From Dermabacter sp. p3-SID358 (GTDB taxonomy: Bacteria; Actinomycetota; Actinomycetes; Actinomycetales; Dermabacteraceae): a DNA stretch of 64,000 nt. The stretch spans positions 1-64,000 of the forward strand of contig NZ_JALXOZ010000007.1 of NCBI RefSeq assembly GCF_025147465.1, in the 5' to 3' direction. This document shows, in pieces, positions 36,801 to 48,955 of this stretch. Positions within the stretch are counted from its first letter, which is position 1; each line of letters begins with the position of its first letter. Both the position numbers and the translations under genes were made by a program. The notes beneath the pieces are model-generated. The model saw only the letters and a list, made by a program, of their open reading frames with translations. It ran no database searches and was not told the origin of the DNA.

Positions 36801-37271
36801 AAAAAGGAGATTGTCTACACCGACATGGTGGGGATGCTCATGAGCTCGGTGACGAGCATTATCAACGTGATCACGTGGATGCTCATCGCCTTCGTGTCGA
36901 TCTCGCTCGTGGTCTCGTCGATCATGATCGCGATCATCACCTACATTTCCGTGCTTGAGCGACGCAAGGAAATCGGCATCCTGCGCGCGGTGGGGGCCTC
37001 CAAGGCCGACGTCCGCCACGTGTTCAATGCGGAAACCGTGATCGAGGGGTTGCTTGCGGGCCTCATGGGCGTGGGGGTCACCCTGCTGCTGTGCATTCCC
37101 GCCAACATCATCGTCGAGCAAAAATTCGACGTCGAGGACATTGCGAGCCTCCCGCCGCTCGCGGGAGTGATCCTCGTGGGAATCTCGGTGGTGCTCACCG
37201 TACTGGCGGGCGTGATCCCCTCGGGCAGGGCGGCGCGACAGGACCCGGTCGAGGCACTGCGCGCCGAATAG
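33894..37271 (+). CDS. MacB-like ABC transporter, ATPase-permease fusion with large external domain
   Basis: 1125-residue fusion. Residues 1-225 are a LolD/MacB-type ATPase: Walker [10 protein letters not shown], signature LSGGQMQR, Walker B ILLADEP. A first membrane helix (~275-295) is followed by an exceptionally long extracytoplasmic region of nearly 700 residues, then three C-terminal helices with an FtsX fold ([20 protein letters not shown]). The external part holds DLS-rich repeats ([18 protein letters not shown]) around residues 640-690 and a helical, Gln-rich stretch (~800-900). Related fusions in Gram-positive bacteria are linked to antimicrobial-peptide defence or cell-envelope remodelling by mechanotransmission, not bulk transport. 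GTG start; no two-component system adjacent. Confidence 0.85.
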   Translation: MLELHNITKSYTTGTFTQVALAGVSVAFRDNEFVAILGQSGSGKTTMLNVVGGLDHFDSGDLVIDGISTKNFKNRDWDRYRNNRIGFVFQSYNLIPHQSVLANVELALTLSGVGRSERRERALDALAKVGLGEHVHKKPSQLSGGQMQRVAIARALINDPEILLADEPTGALDSATSVQVMDLLREVASDRLVIMVTHNPELAHEYATRVVEFADGQVVGDSAPFDPALEETRAAKPTRNTRMGPLTALMLSFNNLMTKKGRTIMTSFAGSIGIIGIAAILALANGVNSYIAKTEENALANYPLSIQKTGVSMESGLANAKPKGEEKANTVRAVEMYTRSMNSTSTNDLASLKDYFDANGGGINSYVKAIEYSYAAEPQIFALDTDKPVQVHPEQAFSQYSGGFSLSPASAMFSMNAFRQLPENTALYTSKYRVLDGRWPTNAHELVLVLDENGRMPDLYEYTLGLKDHAKLDEMMENTRAGRASGDSDDTSRDTNSTKPGEYTYDQIIGTEFSRVNAFETYTHNDDTGTWNDRSGDADFMREKIDKGERLTIVGIVRPNEGEDMGALQQGISYLPALTDQVITEAAQSEIVHEQRAHPDVDVFTGKTFDELKNDDQGDDFDMSSLFTVDQEKIRGAFQIDESKLQMDLSGLDLSSMPAPSFDPGALDMSDLDLSSLDPGAATVGPPTVEPQDLDLAGLTARYPQLADIDLPGALAKALEGDVIRPDAGAYLSGEAGALIQGFQEYYAAHADSDGDQIPDRDTAEVVLEYMQTDEVKGKLDEISNSDKVVDRALLEQQLFEALGDDPALKDVSAAVSNDLSSAIAEQLSTQLGGALASQIQQAIGGYLTNAIGSMMQEYMSALQGEIERQINDAMSTMGENFANAMSVDPEKFADAFEMNMDKEELAAFMSTMVSTRAASYEDNLEKLGWADRTSPDQVDIYPASFKDKDKVKAILDSYNAQAKARGEKKKEIVYTDMVGMLMSSVTSIINVITWMLIAFVSISLVVSSIMIAIITYISVLERRKEIGILRAVGASKADVRHVFNAETVIEGLLAGLMGVGVTLLLCIPANIIVEQKFDVEDIASLPPLAGVILVGISVVLTVLAGVIPSGRAARQDPVEALRAE

Positions 37272-37280
37272 CCCCAGGCT

Positions 37281-38786
<1,506 letters not shown>

Positions 38787-38789
<3 letters not shown>

Positions 38790-39428
38790 GCGCCGCCTCC
38801 TTGCCAGTTGCTTCCTGCGCGCATCAAATGCTTCGAGAAACACGTGCGGATCCTCGAATTCGCCGCGCCACGTCATCCCGTACTTCTTCGCAAGAGCGCG
38901 GTTCTCCCAGGACTTTCGCGCGGCTCGGTCACGTGCGAGCAACTGCGGGCGAGATACCCCCTCCTCCGCGAATACCCTCCGCTCGAATTCGGCGATTCCC
39001 TCGTAACTGCGGTCGTCCCAGCCGCTATAGGGGATGAGCAAGCGTCGGGCCCCCTCCCCCGCCTCCAGCGCCGTGACACCCTGGGGCCGAAAGTCCGGAA
39101 CGACCGCCTGGACGTGCGCGACCGCAAGATGCTGCCGGCCCCGGCGGACCTCGCCCGCAACCGGGTCCCACCAGGTAGTTCTGTGCACGCACGCGAGCAC
39201 GGCGAGCATGAGCAGCGCGAGCAGGGCCCAGCCCGCACACCACGCGAGCGGGAGCGACACAAACCATGGCCAACCGCTGATGCGCCCCACATACAGGCCC
39301 GTGACCGGAAGGAACAGCGTGGCAAGGAGCGGCGCTCCCCACTTGAGCCACGGCACTAGGCGCGCGACGAAGGTCGGGCCGAGCGCGATCCGGCCACCTT
39401 TCACACGCGGCTCAATGCGCTCAGTCAT
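38787..39428 (-). CDS. two-helix membrane protein with PH-like cytoplasmic domain
   Basis: Not recognised at family level. 213 residues: two adjacent hydrophobic helices (~28-50 and ~55-82) are followed by a soluble beta-rich stretch beginning DPVAGEVRRG, a pattern of bacterial PH-like membrane proteins. The C-terminus is highly basic (RRKQLARRRR). It overlaps the RluA gene by eight bases and so is translated from the same message. The genes at 40428 and 59846 share this two-helix-plus-beta-domain layout. Confidence 0.7.
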
Positions 39429-40398
39429 CTCCCGGCACCTCCGGCGGCCACCACTCGAACCGACGCTCCTTGCCCGTCACCGGATCAGTGAACGCCATGA
39501 GCACGCTCCACAGGGCGAGAGACTCACTCACGTCCCGTCGTGACCGCTCCCCCGTCGCGGGATCGGGCGCGGGCGCGGGATACAGTTCGTCCCCCACAAT
39601 CGGCAGGCCCACGTGTGCAAGGTGCACGCGCAGCTGGTGGGTGCGGCCCGTATGCGGTACCAGGCTCACGAGACTCCGACGGCTCTCCGCCTCACGCCGC
39701 ATCATCCGCACGCTCGTCCACGCCTCTTTCCCATGCGGGTCAATGTGCGCCCAGAGATCACCGTGCCGTTTCGCGATGGGTTCGCGGATCTCGATCGGGC
39801 CGCGCTCGAGTTCGGCAAGCGTCGGCCCCTCCCCCGACACCCACGCCACGTACCGCTTTTGCACTTCACCGCGCGAAAATAGTTGCTGATAGGCGCCCCG
39901 CTCCTGCGGAATCTTCGAGAGCACGAGGATCCCGCCGGTCTGCTTATCGAGCCGGTGAATCGGCGAGAGATCGGGAAGCCCATGCGCGACTCGCAGCCGC
40001 ACAAGGGCACTGCGGCGAATGTGCTCGCCGCGCGGAATGCTCGCCATCGTGCGCGGCTTCGCGACCACAAGCAGATGCTCGTCCTCGTACACGATCGGAA
40101 TCTCGGCCGGCTCGAAAGGTTCCGGCGCGAGCTCCCGGTGGAAAAACACTTCGCGCGCACGCGTCATCGGCTCCTGGACTGACCACGCGGCGCCATGCTG
40201 GTCCACGACCTCGCCCTCGGCGAAACGCGCATCGAGGTCACGCGCCTCAGGCGAACCGAGCGCAGGGAATCGCTCCAGCAGCACCTCGCCTACCGGACGG
40301 CCCACCTCGTGTGGCGCCGCCACCACCCTCACGGCATCGAGCCCAGCCCTCTGCGGCAAAGGCGGGCGGGCAAAACGCTTCGTACGGCGGGCAGGCAT
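39421..40398 (-). CDS. RluA-family pseudouridine synthase
   Basis: RNA pseudouridine synthase, 325 residues. The catalytic motif HRLDKQTGGILVLSK carries the essential Asp. The later strands VSLVPHTGRTHQLRVHLAHVGLPIVGD are the conserved C-terminal RluA element. An N-terminal segment rich in Arg/Lys takes the place of an S4 domain. The RNA target cannot be told from sequence. It overlaps the downstream membrane-protein gene by eight bases. Confidence 0.92.
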   Translation of the reverse strand: MPARRTKRFARPPLPQRAGLDAVRVVAAPHEVGRPVGEVLLERFPALGSPEARDLDARFAEGEVVDQHGAAWSVQEPMTRAREVFFHRELAPEPFEPAEIPIVYEDEHLLVVAKPRTMASIPRGEHIRRSALVRLRVAHGLPDLSPIHRLDKQTGGILVLSKIPQERGAYQQLFSRGEVQKRYVAWVSGEGPTLAELERGPIEIREPIAKRHGDLWAHIDPHGKEAWTSVRMMRREAESRRSLVSLVPHTGRTHQLRVHLAHVGLPIVGDELYPAPAPDPATGERSRRDVSESLALWSVLMAFTDPVTGKERRFEWWPPEVPGDD

Positions 40399-40427
40399 GG
40401 CTCCATTGTGCCAAGGAACCGGTGGCC

Positions 40428-41171
40428 TCAGATCCCCCAGATCATGAAGGTCAGCACATTGTGCGCGGCGTAGAACGCGACAATCGCAAGCACGAACATG
40501 TTCGGGTGACGATCGATGACCGTCAGTGAGCCGGGCATCATGCGGGCAAGCTCACCGGGGCGCGCATGATCAATATGGTCGATTTTGACGCCGTGAGCCT
40601 CGGCTTCGCGCACAAGAATTGACTGCGCCCGCGTGCCGTAAAACGCGCCCGAGAGGTTCGCAACGCGGCTCGTACTCGAGCGCATGATGAGGGCGGCATC
40701 GAAGGCATCGACCTCGGATTCCACGGGGTCACGGGGTTCTTTACCGCGGTAGATGTCGCGCACAAGCCAGATTCCCGAAAGCGCACTCCAGCGCGCCGAA
40801 CGCGGGATACGGAAGAGCCCTCGAACCTTGATCCGATCGTCATGAAGGATCACGCACTGGCTGACGATACGCAGCACCCCGATGAGCGCAAGAATCACGA
40901 CGCCGAACCACACGTAAAGCGGCAGGGTGAACCAGTGATCGCGAAACAATCGCGGATCACTCCAGAGGCCCTGGCCGATGAAACTGATGCCCACGAGAAA
41001 TTCAAGAAGAACCGTGAACACGATCGCCGCGAGGAGCGACGCGCTCATGGCCGCGGGGCTCGGCCGCATAACAATCCTGTGCGCCTTGCCGTTGTGCCTC
41101 GTCGTCACATCCTGCGTGGGGCGCTCACCCCTGGGCGTGCTGCGCGATGGTGAGTGGAACACTGCGCTCAT
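40428..41171 (-). CDS. membrane protein with PH-like domain, function unknown
   Basis: 247 residues, not recognised. After a polar N-terminus of ~40 residues come two strong hydrophobic helices (SLLAAIVFTVLLEFLVGI and LPLYVWFGVVILALIGVL), then a beta-rich domain starting ILHDDRIKVRGLFRIP. A final hydrophobic helix (FVLAIVAFYAAHNVLTFMI) lies near the C-terminus. The layout matches bacterial PH-domain membrane proteins. The ATG at 41171 has GAGAGGGGA upstream and is preferred over a longer start. Confidence 0.7.
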   Translation of the reverse strand: MSAVFHSPSRSTPRGERPTQDVTTRHNGKAHRIVMRPSPAAMSASLLAAIVFTVLLEFLVGISFIGQGLWSDPRLFRDHWFTLPLYVWFGVVILALIGVLRIVSQCVILHDDRIKVRGLFRIPRSARWSALSGIWLVRDIYRGKEPRDPVESEVDAFDAALIMRSSTSRVANLSGAFYGTRAQSILVREAEAHGVKIDHIDHARPGELARMMPGSLTVIDRHPNMFVLAIVAFYAAHNVLTFMIWGI

Positions 41172-41257
41172 GCGATCCCCTCTCACTCTCGCGAGTCTCG
41201 GCAATTCGGGATTCGGTGTGCGAGAACGCGCGTGGCGCGTTTTGGGTGCACTCCGCT

Positions 41258-41300
41258 AAGAATACGCCCCGCTTCTCGAGAAAGCTCAAGGAGCGGGGCG
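41258..41300 (-). terminator. terminator of groEL
   Basis: On the minus strand CGCCCCGCT and AGCGGGGCG form the outer stem, with TTGAG/CTCGA inside, followed by TATTCTT, 24 bp after the groEL stop. Confidence 0.8.
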
Positions 41301-41324
41301 CATGAGATGGAGGCCGACGATTGA

Positions 41325-43218
<1,894 letters not shown>

Positions 43219-43311
43219 GCGACCTCACTCCTTCTTTTATCAATGTGAAGTTGACGGGTGTACCACGGTGGGATGTTCGTCGTCGCGGTGCCGAACAACC
43301 CGGTGCACCAT

Positions 43312-43338
43312 TTGGCACTCTCACGCTGAGACTGCCAA
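43312..43338 (-). promoter_or_regulatory. degenerate CIRCE-like element
   Basis: TTGGCACTC-N9-GACTGCCAA has the exact 9-9-9 geometry of CIRCE (TTAGCACTC-N9-GAGTGCTAA) with three differences. It lies just downstream of the predicted transcription start. Confidence 0.5.
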
Positions 43339-43345
43339 CGGAATA

Positions 43346-43374
43346 AGACTAGTGTGCCGGTTAGCACTCGTCAA
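43346..43374 (-). promoter_or_regulatory. groES-groEL promoter
   Basis: Minus-strand TTGACG (43369-43374) and TAGTCT (43346-43351) are separated by 17 bp. The -35 box lies within the CIRCE element. Confidence 0.7.
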
Positions 43375-43387
43375 AGCTGAGTGCCAG
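43361..43387 (-). promoter_or_regulatory. CIRCE element (HrcA operator)
   Basis: TTAGCACTC-N9-GAGTGCCAG matches the HrcA operator with two changes in the second arm. Its overlap with the -35 box explains repression. Confidence 0.85.
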
Positions 43388-43919
43388 CTTCACGCTCCTC
43401 CCTCCTTTCCCCATCCCTCCTTCACTCCCCTTCACTCCCCACCCTTTCTCGAATTGAGGTAGCAAAACGTACCAAATCGCACGAGGCTCACATCCGCGCC
43501 CCCCACGAAACGACAAAATTTCCCCACTCACAGACGACATCAATCTACGGCGATCACCACAATCTCAACCTGCCGCCCACATCTAGCCACCCCTGCCCCA
43601 ACGTTTAAAAAGAGAAGGTGGACTGGAGACAGAGGAGTTCACTCAACCCACGTTTCGTACGTTTACCTACGTCAATCCAAGAGGGAGGAGGGAGGGGATG
43701 AGGAGAAGAGGGCGGGGCGATGGTCCCGAAAACGCCGACGCTCCACACCCCGCGTCCGGGGAATCGGATCCTAGGGCCGGTATCACATTTTCCGCTCTAG
43801 CGCGAGCGAGTGTCCATTTAATAAGATTGAGGTACGCGAGATGCCAGCGGTGGAGAACTCTCTACCGCCACTTTTCGCGCATAATTCACGGCAACACCGG
43901 TAGTGAGGACACACCACAA
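43388..43919. other. intergenic region without recognised gene
   Basis: About 530 bases, less GC-rich than its surroundings. It contains a pyrimidine-rich tract (43396-43448) and, 230 bp on, a purine-rich tract (43680-43716), roughly complementary to each other. A hairpin GCGGTGGAGA/TCTCTACCGC (43847-43868) followed by CACTTTT may be a leader structure for the small gene after it. No convincing ORF was found. Confidence 0.5.
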
Positions 43920-44093
43920 ATGACCATCATCCGCTCGATCTTCAAGACCTTCGAAAACCTCTCCGATCGCATGGTTGGACAGGACGTCGAAAGACACAAC
44001 ACGGTTCACAAGAACCGCCTCGGCGGCGACTTCGCAGCCATCGCGCAAGCGCGCAGCAGCCAGGGCCTCACAACCCTCGGCCTCGGCCGCTAA
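43920..44093 (+). CDS. 57-residue orphan protein
   Basis: Not recognised. ATG at 43920 with GAGGAC nine bases upstream. The protein begins MTIIRSIFKTFENLSDRMVG, probably an amphipathic helix, continues with a polar DVERHNTVHKNR segment, and ends in a Gly/Leu stretch (SSQGLTTLGLGR). There is no signal peptide and no Cys. It is followed 23 bp later by a terminator-like hairpin, giving it the look of an independent single-gene unit. The in-frame extension upstream has no start signals. Confidence 0.5.
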   Translation: MTIIRSIFKTFENLSDRMVGQDVERHNTVHKNRLGGDFAAIAQARSSQGLTTLGLGR

Positions 44094-44116
44094 GAACGCC
44101 CACCTCACTTACCGCA

Positions 44117-44164
44117 CGCCCCCGCGCGCCGCTCACTCGAGCGCAGCAGCGCAGGGGCGTTTTC
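44117..44164 (+). terminator. terminator after the 57-residue gene
   Basis: CGCCCCCGCGC and GCGCAGGGGCG pair with one mismatch, followed by TTTT. Confidence 0.6.
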
Positions 44165-44195
44165 CATGCCCGAATACCCCGTGCGGGCACAAGGG

Positions 44196-44678
44196 TTAGC
44201 CGATCGCGCCGACCCATTCGTGGGAGCCGTCGGAAAAATACTGATCCTTCCAAATCGGCACACGGGCCTTAACCTCATCAACGAGATCACCGCAGGCCTC
44301 GAACGCACGCTTACGGTGCGGGGCCGCAACTGCCGCGACGAGCGCAGAATCCCCCACCGCGAGGTCACCGTAGCGGTGGCTCGCGGCAACGAACACGTCG
44401 GGGTAGCGCTCCGCGATCGTGCGCACGACATCGGCCATAACATCGCCCGCGCTTGGGTGCGCCGTGTAGCTCAGACGCTCAACCCCGCGCCCCTCATCGT
44501 GATCGCGCACGAGCCCATCGAACGTCACGAGAGCACCGCAGCGGCGATCGGTCACATGCGCGACCATGTCGCTCACCGTAATCGGCTCGCCACTCACGCT
44601 CGCATGACGGGCGCGCTCCTCAACCGATCCCAGCTGCGGGTCTCGCTCATCCTGCGCGGCTTTCGCCCCCGAACTCAT
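44196..44678 (-). CDS. moaE: molybdopterin synthase catalytic subunit
   Basis: Large subunit of MPT synthase, which adds the two sulfurs carried by MoaD to cPMP. 160 residues with GALVTFDGLVRDHDEG, the YTAHPSAGDVMADV strand, HRYGDLAVGDSALV and the late RVPIWKDQYFSDGSHEWVG, in which the Lys of PIWK is catalytic. It overlaps the MogA/MoaB gene by four bases (ATGA). Last gene of the run moeA-moaC-MogA/MoaB-moaE. Confidence 0.95.
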   Translation of the reverse strand: MSSGAKAAQDERDPQLGSVEERARHASVSGEPITVSDMVAHVTDRRCGALVTFDGLVRDHDEGRGVERLSYTAHPSAGDVMADVVRTIAERYPDVFVAASHRYGDLAVGDSALVAAVAAPHRKRAFEACGDLVDEVKARVPIWKDQYFSDGSHEWVGAIG

Positions 44679-45169
44679 TCGTGCCCACCTCCATCGCGTT
44701 GCCGTAAGACGTGCTCGAGGATCGGCTCGAGCACCGCCATGCCATCTTTCACTCCGCCACGCGATCCGGGGAGATTCACAACGAGAGTGCGGCCCGCAAA
44801 CCCGGCAAGGCCTCGGCTCACGACCGCATACGGCGTGGATTCCCGACCCTTGAGGCGAAGCGCCTCCGCAATCCCGGGAATCTCCCTCGTAAGATGCGGC
44901 TTTGTCTCTTCGGGAGTCACGTCACTCGGTGTGAGGCCCGTGCCGCCCGTCGTGATCGCGAGGTCCACCCCGGCAGAGATGGCCCCGCCGAGGGCGCGGC
45001 CAACGTCGGACCCATCCGGGACCACGGTGACACCGCAACCGGCGAAACCACACCGCTTGAGCCAAGCCGAAAGCTCAGGACCCGTGAGGTCGTCATACTC
45101 GCCGCGCGCGGCGCGGGTGGACGCCACGATGACGCGCGCCGACCAGCCCCGGTCCCCCACGAGACTCAC
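44675..45169 (-). CDS. MogA/MoaB family molybdopterin adenylyltransferase
   Basis: Activates MPT by adenylation ahead of molybdate insertion. About 164 residues; [19 protein letters not shown] is the conserved molybdopterin-binding TGGTG loop, and [15 protein letters not shown] is the C-terminal family motif. The start is placed at GTG 45169, which overlaps the moaC stop as GTGA and has GAAGGG upstream; the frame extends further but inside moaC. MogA and MoaB cannot be separated confidently by sequence, so no symbol is given. Confidence 0.92.
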   Translation of the reverse strand: MSLVGDRGWSARVIVASTRAARGEYDDLTGPELSAWLKRCGFAGCGVTVVPDGSDVGRALGGAISAGVDLAITTGGTGLTPSDVTPEETKPHLTREIPGIAEALRLKGRESTPYAVVSRGLAGFAGRTLVVNLPGSRGGVKDGMAVLEPILEHVLRQRDGGGHE

Positions 45170-45693
45170 GCCGCGCCACCCTTCTCGCCGCTCGCAACCA
45201 TGCGATCCCAATCGCCGCTCTTACCGCCCGACTTCGCGAGGACCTTAACATCGCCGATCACCGCGAGGTGATCAACGGCCTTAATCATGTCGTAAACCGT
45301 AAGCGCGGCGACGCTCGCGGCGGTGAGCGCCTCCATCTCGACGCCCGTTTTGCCTTCGGTCTTCACGCGTGCGCTCACCTCGAGAGTCTCGGGCGCGATG
45401 CGCGAAAAATCGACCGTGACCTTGGTGATCGGAAGCGGGTGACACAGCGGAATCAGTTCGTGCGTGCGCTTCGCCGCCATGATCCCCGCGATTCGGGCAA
45501 CGCTCAGTGCCTCCCCTTTCGGAAGGTCGCCCGCGAGGATCCTGTCAATCACGTCCGCGCGGCTCGTAAGTGTCGCGCTCGCACTCGCCTCACGCGTCGT
45601 CACAGCCTTGCCGGAAACGTCGACCATGTGGCTCGAGCCATCGGCGCGAACGTGCGTGAGATCGGCTCTTTCATGTGCTTTATCGCTGGTCAT
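45166..45693 (-). CDS. moaC: cyclic pyranopterin monophosphate synthase
   Basis: Completes cPMP formation after MoaA. 175 residues. [18 protein letters not shown] starts the domain, and [20 protein letters not shown] contains the conserved active-site stretch. [21 protein letters not shown] is the subunit-interface helix. It overlaps both neighbours by four bases (moeA upstream through ATGA, MogA/MoaB downstream through GTGA), indicating tight translational coupling. Confidence 0.97.
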   Translation of the reverse strand: MTSDKAHERADLTHVRADGSSHMVDVSGKAVTTREASASATLTSRADVIDRILAGDLPKGEALSVARIAGIMAAKRTHELIPLCHPLPITKVTVDFSRIAPETLEVSARVKTEGKTGVEMEALTAASVAALTVYDMIKAVDHLAVIGDVKVLAKSGGKSGDWDRMVASGEKGGAA

Positions 45694-47012
45694 CGAAGAA
45701 TCATCACCTCGTGAATGTCGCCATCGGCCACGCGCGTGACCTCCGGTGGAATAAGAACGAGCGCGTCACTCAAGGCGAGCGCGCCCAGAAGATGCGAGCT
45801 TGGGCCACCTACGAGCTTGACGGTCGAATCGGTGTTGAGTCGCGCGCGCCGCACTTGAACGAGACCCTCGGGCGACGGCTCCGGCTCACCAGTTTGCGTG
45901 CGCACGGGCAGCGACATGCGAGGGCGCGGCGGGGCGCCGAGGGCCTCGCGCACGAACAGTTCAAGGCTCACGAACCCCGAAACCGGATTGCCAGGAAGGG
46001 CGATCCACGCGACATCCCCGTGCGGTGTTGCGAGCACCCCGAGGCCCTGTGGCCCACCCGGCTGCATCGCGACCTTGTCAAAGGCCAGGCGTAGCGGCGA
46101 GCCCGACATCTCTGCCGCTTGCCTAATCGGCTCGACGGCACCTGCACTCACACCGCCGGTCGACACCACGATCTGCGCCTGCGTGTTTTCGCACGCGCGA
46201 AGCACCTCGGCAAGAAGCGACTTCGGATCGTCAGTCACGCGCAGACGCGCGCATAGCTCGATTCCCGCTTCCCCGAGGGCCGAACTCATCAGAACCGAGT
46301 TTGCGTCGAAGATTTTCCACTCTTCGACTGCTGCTTCGCCGGGATCGCGCAACTCACTTCCGGTTGAGACGACGACGGCGCGAAGGCGCTCGCGCACCTC
46401 GACCTCCGCAACGCCCACCGACGCAAGATGGCCGATCAGGCGCGGCGTGAGCCGTTGCCCCGCACGCGCAACCACATCGCCACGATCGGTATCACTTCCG
46501 GCGTGGCGCACGAAACGCCCCTCGGTGCGGTGCTCGGGGGCGATCGTGAAAGTGAGGTCCGACGGTTGCCGGGTAGCGTCGGACCCCTCATTCGTGAGTT
46601 GCGAAAACCGCTGGATGTCCGTGGCCTCGACCGGGATCACGGCGTTCGCGCCCGCGGGAATGGGTGCGCCCGTCATGATGGGGCGGGCCGTGCCGGGTTC
46701 GAGCGCCGATGGCTCCTCCCCAGCAGCGATAATGTGGCCGAGCGGCAAGGTGATCGAGGCGCCATCGGGCGTGCAAGCGAGGCTTGCCACGTTGAGCGCA
46801 AAGCCGTCCATCTGCGAATTCGCTACGGGCGGCACGTTCACGGGCGAAGAAACGTTGCGCGCGAGGGTGCGGTTTCGGGCACCTTCGAGTCCGACGGTTT
46901 CAACGCCCGGGGCGTTCGGCGAATCCAGCACGGCGCTCATGAGCTCGCGAAGGCTCCGCCGATGCTCAGCGAGGGGGATGCGACCAGGCGCGAGGCGCGA
47001 CTCGTGCTCCAC
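45690..47012 (-). CDS. moeA: molybdopterin molybdotransferase
   Basis: Inserts molybdate into adenylated MPT. About 440 residues: domain I with [12 protein letters not shown], domain III (MPT-binding) with [12 protein letters not shown] and [14 protein letters not shown], and the C-terminal [19 protein letters not shown]. In most MoeA proteins the GGVS loop continues with Gly-x-x-Asp; here the acidic residue is Glu. The start is GTG 47012, with GGAAGGA eight bases upstream. First gene of the minus-strand Moco run, divergent from moaA over 99 bp. A second, different MoeA lies at 60822. Confidence 0.95.
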   Translation of the reverse strand: MEHESRLAPGRIPLAEHRRSLRELMSAVLDSPNAPGVETVGLEGARNRTLARNVSSPVNVPPVANSQMDGFALNVASLACTPDGASITLPLGHIIAAGEEPSALEPGTARPIMTGAPIPAGANAVIPVEATDIQRFSQLTNEGSDATRQPSDLTFTIAPEHRTEGRFVRHAGSDTDRGDVVARAGQRLTPRLIGHLASVGVAEVEVRERLRAVVVSTGSELRDPGEAAVEEWKIFDANSVLMSSALGEAGIELCARLRVTDDPKSLLAEVLRACENTQAQIVVSTGGVSAGAVEPIRQAAEMSGSPLRLAFDKVAMQPGGPQGLGVLATPHGDVAWIALPGNPVSGFVSLELFVREALGAPPRPRMSLPVRTQTGEPEPSPEGLVQVRRARLNTDSTVKLVGGPSSHLLGALALSDALVLIPPEVTRVADGDIHEVMILR

Positions 47013-47111
47013 GGTGGTGTTCCTTCCAGATGTGGCCAGGGCCTCTAGGGTAGCGCGCGAAAGTCCCCTAAGCTGGTGTGACCCTCGTTCCGCGAACATC
47101 TAAAGGAGAGC

Positions 47112-48341
47112 ATGTCGATCGACCTCGGGATGCCGAAGCCCCGCGCCATGGACCCCATTGAGGAAACCCCCTCGACCGAGGGTCGGCCGGTGTCGCATGC
47201 TCTTATCGATACCTACGGGCGCACGGCGAGCGATCTGCGCATTTCGCTGACCGATTTTTGCAATCTCCGCTGCACGTACTGCATGCCGGAAGCCGGCCTA
47301 CAGTTCCTGAAGAAGCCCCAGCTCATGAGCGTCGCCGAGGTCGCACGGTTCGTGCGCATCGGCGTCGAGAAGCTCGGGATCCGCGAGGTGCGCTTCACGG
47401 GCGGTGAGCCGCTTACGCGCGCTGATCTTCCCGAGATCATCGAGTCCGTGGCAAAGCTTTCGCCGAAGCCCGATATCTCGCTCACGACCAACGCGATCGG
47501 GCTTGAAAAGCGCGCGGCGAAGCTCGTGGAGGCGGGTCTCGACAGGGTCAATATCTCGCTTGATTCCGCGCACTCCGAAACATTCGAAGCGATCACCCGG
47601 CGGCCATTCCTCCACCGCGTTCTCGAGGGCATCGATGCCGCGCGCGAAGCGGGGCTGAGCCCGATCAAAATCAACGCCGTTCTCCAGCCTGGCGCGAACG
47701 AACACGAAGCCGCTGAGCTCCTCGAGTGGTGCCTCGAGAGGGGGCTGGAGCTTCGTTTCATCGAATACATGCCGCTCGATGGCGCAGGACGCTGGAACCG
47801 CAAGCGCATGGTCACGGCGAATGATGTGTGGCAGCTTCTCAGCCCCTATTACGTGATGCACCCCGTGCGCGAGGCTCGCGGCGGCGCCCCCGCCGAGAAA
47901 TTCGAGGTATGGCCGCGGCCAGGCGCTCCGGCGCCGGGGGCGCCGGGCACGATCGCGGGGGTGTTGAAGGAGCGCGGAATCGATCCAGCGGATACGGAAG
48001 CTGTGCGCCAAGTGCTGCCTCCGGCCCCCGGCGAACCGTTCGTCGAGACGTGCGAAAGGCCGCGTGAGGAGGCGCTGGGAACCGTCGGAATTATTGCTTC
48101 CGTAACCCGCCCCTTCTGTGCGGCCTGCACCCGCACTCGCCTCACTGCCGAGGGCCGCGTGCGTACGTGCCTCTTTTCTCACAGCGAGACCGACCTGCTT
48201 GGTCTCATGCGATCCGGGGCGAGCGACGAGGACATCGCCGAGCGGTGGCGCGCCGCCCAATGGGGCAAACAGGCGGGCCACGGCATGGATCGCAGCGACT
48301 TCGTTCAGCCCGAACGCCCCATGAGCGCGATCGGAGGCTAA
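47112..48341 (+). CDS. moaA: GTP 3',8-cyclase (radical SAM)
   Basis: First enzyme of molybdenum-cofactor synthesis. The radical-SAM motif CNLRCTYC is at residues 50-57. The C-terminal second cluster is built from FCAACTRTRLTAEGRVRTC, and the protein ends in the essential Gly-Gly tail (SAIGG). 409 residues: a ~30-residue N-terminal extension and a longer central linker (Pro/Gly/Ala-rich, ~270-300) make it larger than E. coli MoaA. A strong AAAGGAGAG site precedes the ATG. moaD follows after 4 bp. Confidence 0.97.
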   Translation: MSIDLGMPKPRAMDPIEETPSTEGRPVSHALIDTYGRTASDLRISLTDFCNLRCTYCMPEAGLQFLKKPQLMSVAEVARFVRIGVEKLGIREVRFTGGEPLTRADLPEIIESVAKLSPKPDISLTTNAIGLEKRAAKLVEAGLDRVNISLDSAHSETFEAITRRPFLHRVLEGIDAAREAGLSPIKINAVLQPGANEHEAAELLEWCLERGLELRFIEYMPLDGAGRWNRKRMVTANDVWQLLSPYYVMHPVREARGGAPAEKFEVWPRPGAPAPGAPGTIAGVLKERGIDPADTEAVRQVLPPAPGEPFVETCERPREEALGTVGIIASVTRPFCAACTRTRLTAEGRVRTCLFSHSETDLLGLMRSGASDEDIAERWRAAQWGKQAGHGMDRSDFVQPERPMSAIGG

Positions 48342-48345
48342 AGAC

Positions 48346-48642
48346 ATGACCGAAAGGACTCACATGAAGACCACGGCCGACGTCCGCTTCTTTGCCGGCG
48401 CTGCGCACGCTTTTGGCACCGACTCCCATTGCGTCCAATTCGAGGGCGACACCCTCGGGGACCTGCTCGACGCTCTCAGGTCGGGTGCCGTTGAATCGGC
48501 GGGGGCCGACGCCGAAGTTGTGCTCGGGCGTTGCAGTTTCCTTGTGAACAAGGTGAGCGAGAACGAACCCTCGGCAAAGCTTGTGCCTGCCGAGGATGGT
48601 TCGATCCGGGTCGATGTGCTGCCGCCGTTCGCGGGTGGCTGA
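48346..48642 (+). CDS. moaD: MoaD-type sulfur-carrier subunit
   Basis: Ubiquitin-fold small subunit of MPT synthase. It ends VLPPFAGG; the terminal Gly-Gly is adenylated by MoeB and thiocarboxylated. 98 residues from ATG 48346 (GGAGG eight bases upstream); an in-frame ATG at 48364 with AAAGGA five bases before it is an equally good start. Separated from moeB by the inverted-repeat unit at 48854-50214. Confidence 0.9.
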   Translation: MTERTHMKTTADVRFFAGAAHAFGTDSHCVQFEGDTLGDLLDALRSGAVESAGADAEVVLGRCSFLVNKVSENEPSAKLVPAEDGSIRVDVLPPFAGG

Positions 48643-48647
48643 GGCTC

Positions 48648-48859
48648 GACGCCCCTGGGGGGCTCCTTCCTCCGGGCCCCGTTGAGGCTTGACGCCCCGG
48701 CTCCCCTTCCCCCCCCAGGCCCGGTTCCCCCGTTGAGGCTCGACTCCCAGGGCTCCCTCCCCAGGCCCGGTTCCCCCGTTGACGCTCGACGCCCAGGGCC
48801 CCCTCCCCCAGGCCCGGTTCCCCCGTTGACGATCGACGCCCAGGGCCCCCTCCCCCGGC
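48648..48859. repeat. degenerate ~47-bp GC-rich tandem repeat
   Basis: About five units of the form GTTGAGGCTCGACTCCCAGG then GCTCCCTCCCCAGGCCCGGT then TCCCCC. The last three units are the most alike. The array begins directly after the moaD stop and abuts the left inverted repeat. Confidence 0.8.
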
Positions 48860-48929
48860 CTAGGAAACTAACCCCAACATTTGTGGCGGTATTCGAGATC
48901 ATTTCGCCACAAACGTTGGGTGCAGATTC
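48860..48929 (-). repeat. 70-bp palindromic element, copy 3 (reverse)
   Basis: Begins CTAGGAAACTAACCCC and ends CAGATTC, i.e. inverted relative to the other three copies. Its closest relative in the window is copy 4. Confidence 0.85.
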
Positions 48930-48955
48930 TCGATACGCGCTGCCCACGGGGCCGG

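Noticed and set aside
43596..43612. Further copy of the 70-bp element (CCCAACGTTT near 43600)
   Set aside because: Only about ten bases match and no second arm follows within 70 bp.
47013..47111. Possible Mo-cofactor riboswitch before moaA
   Set aside because: Only 99 bp separate the divergent moeA and moaA starts, and no Moco-riboswitch helices could be recognised.
48643..48955. CRISPR-like array after moaD
   Set aside because: The units are contiguous and degenerate, without unique spacers between constant repeats; it is a simple tandem repeat.
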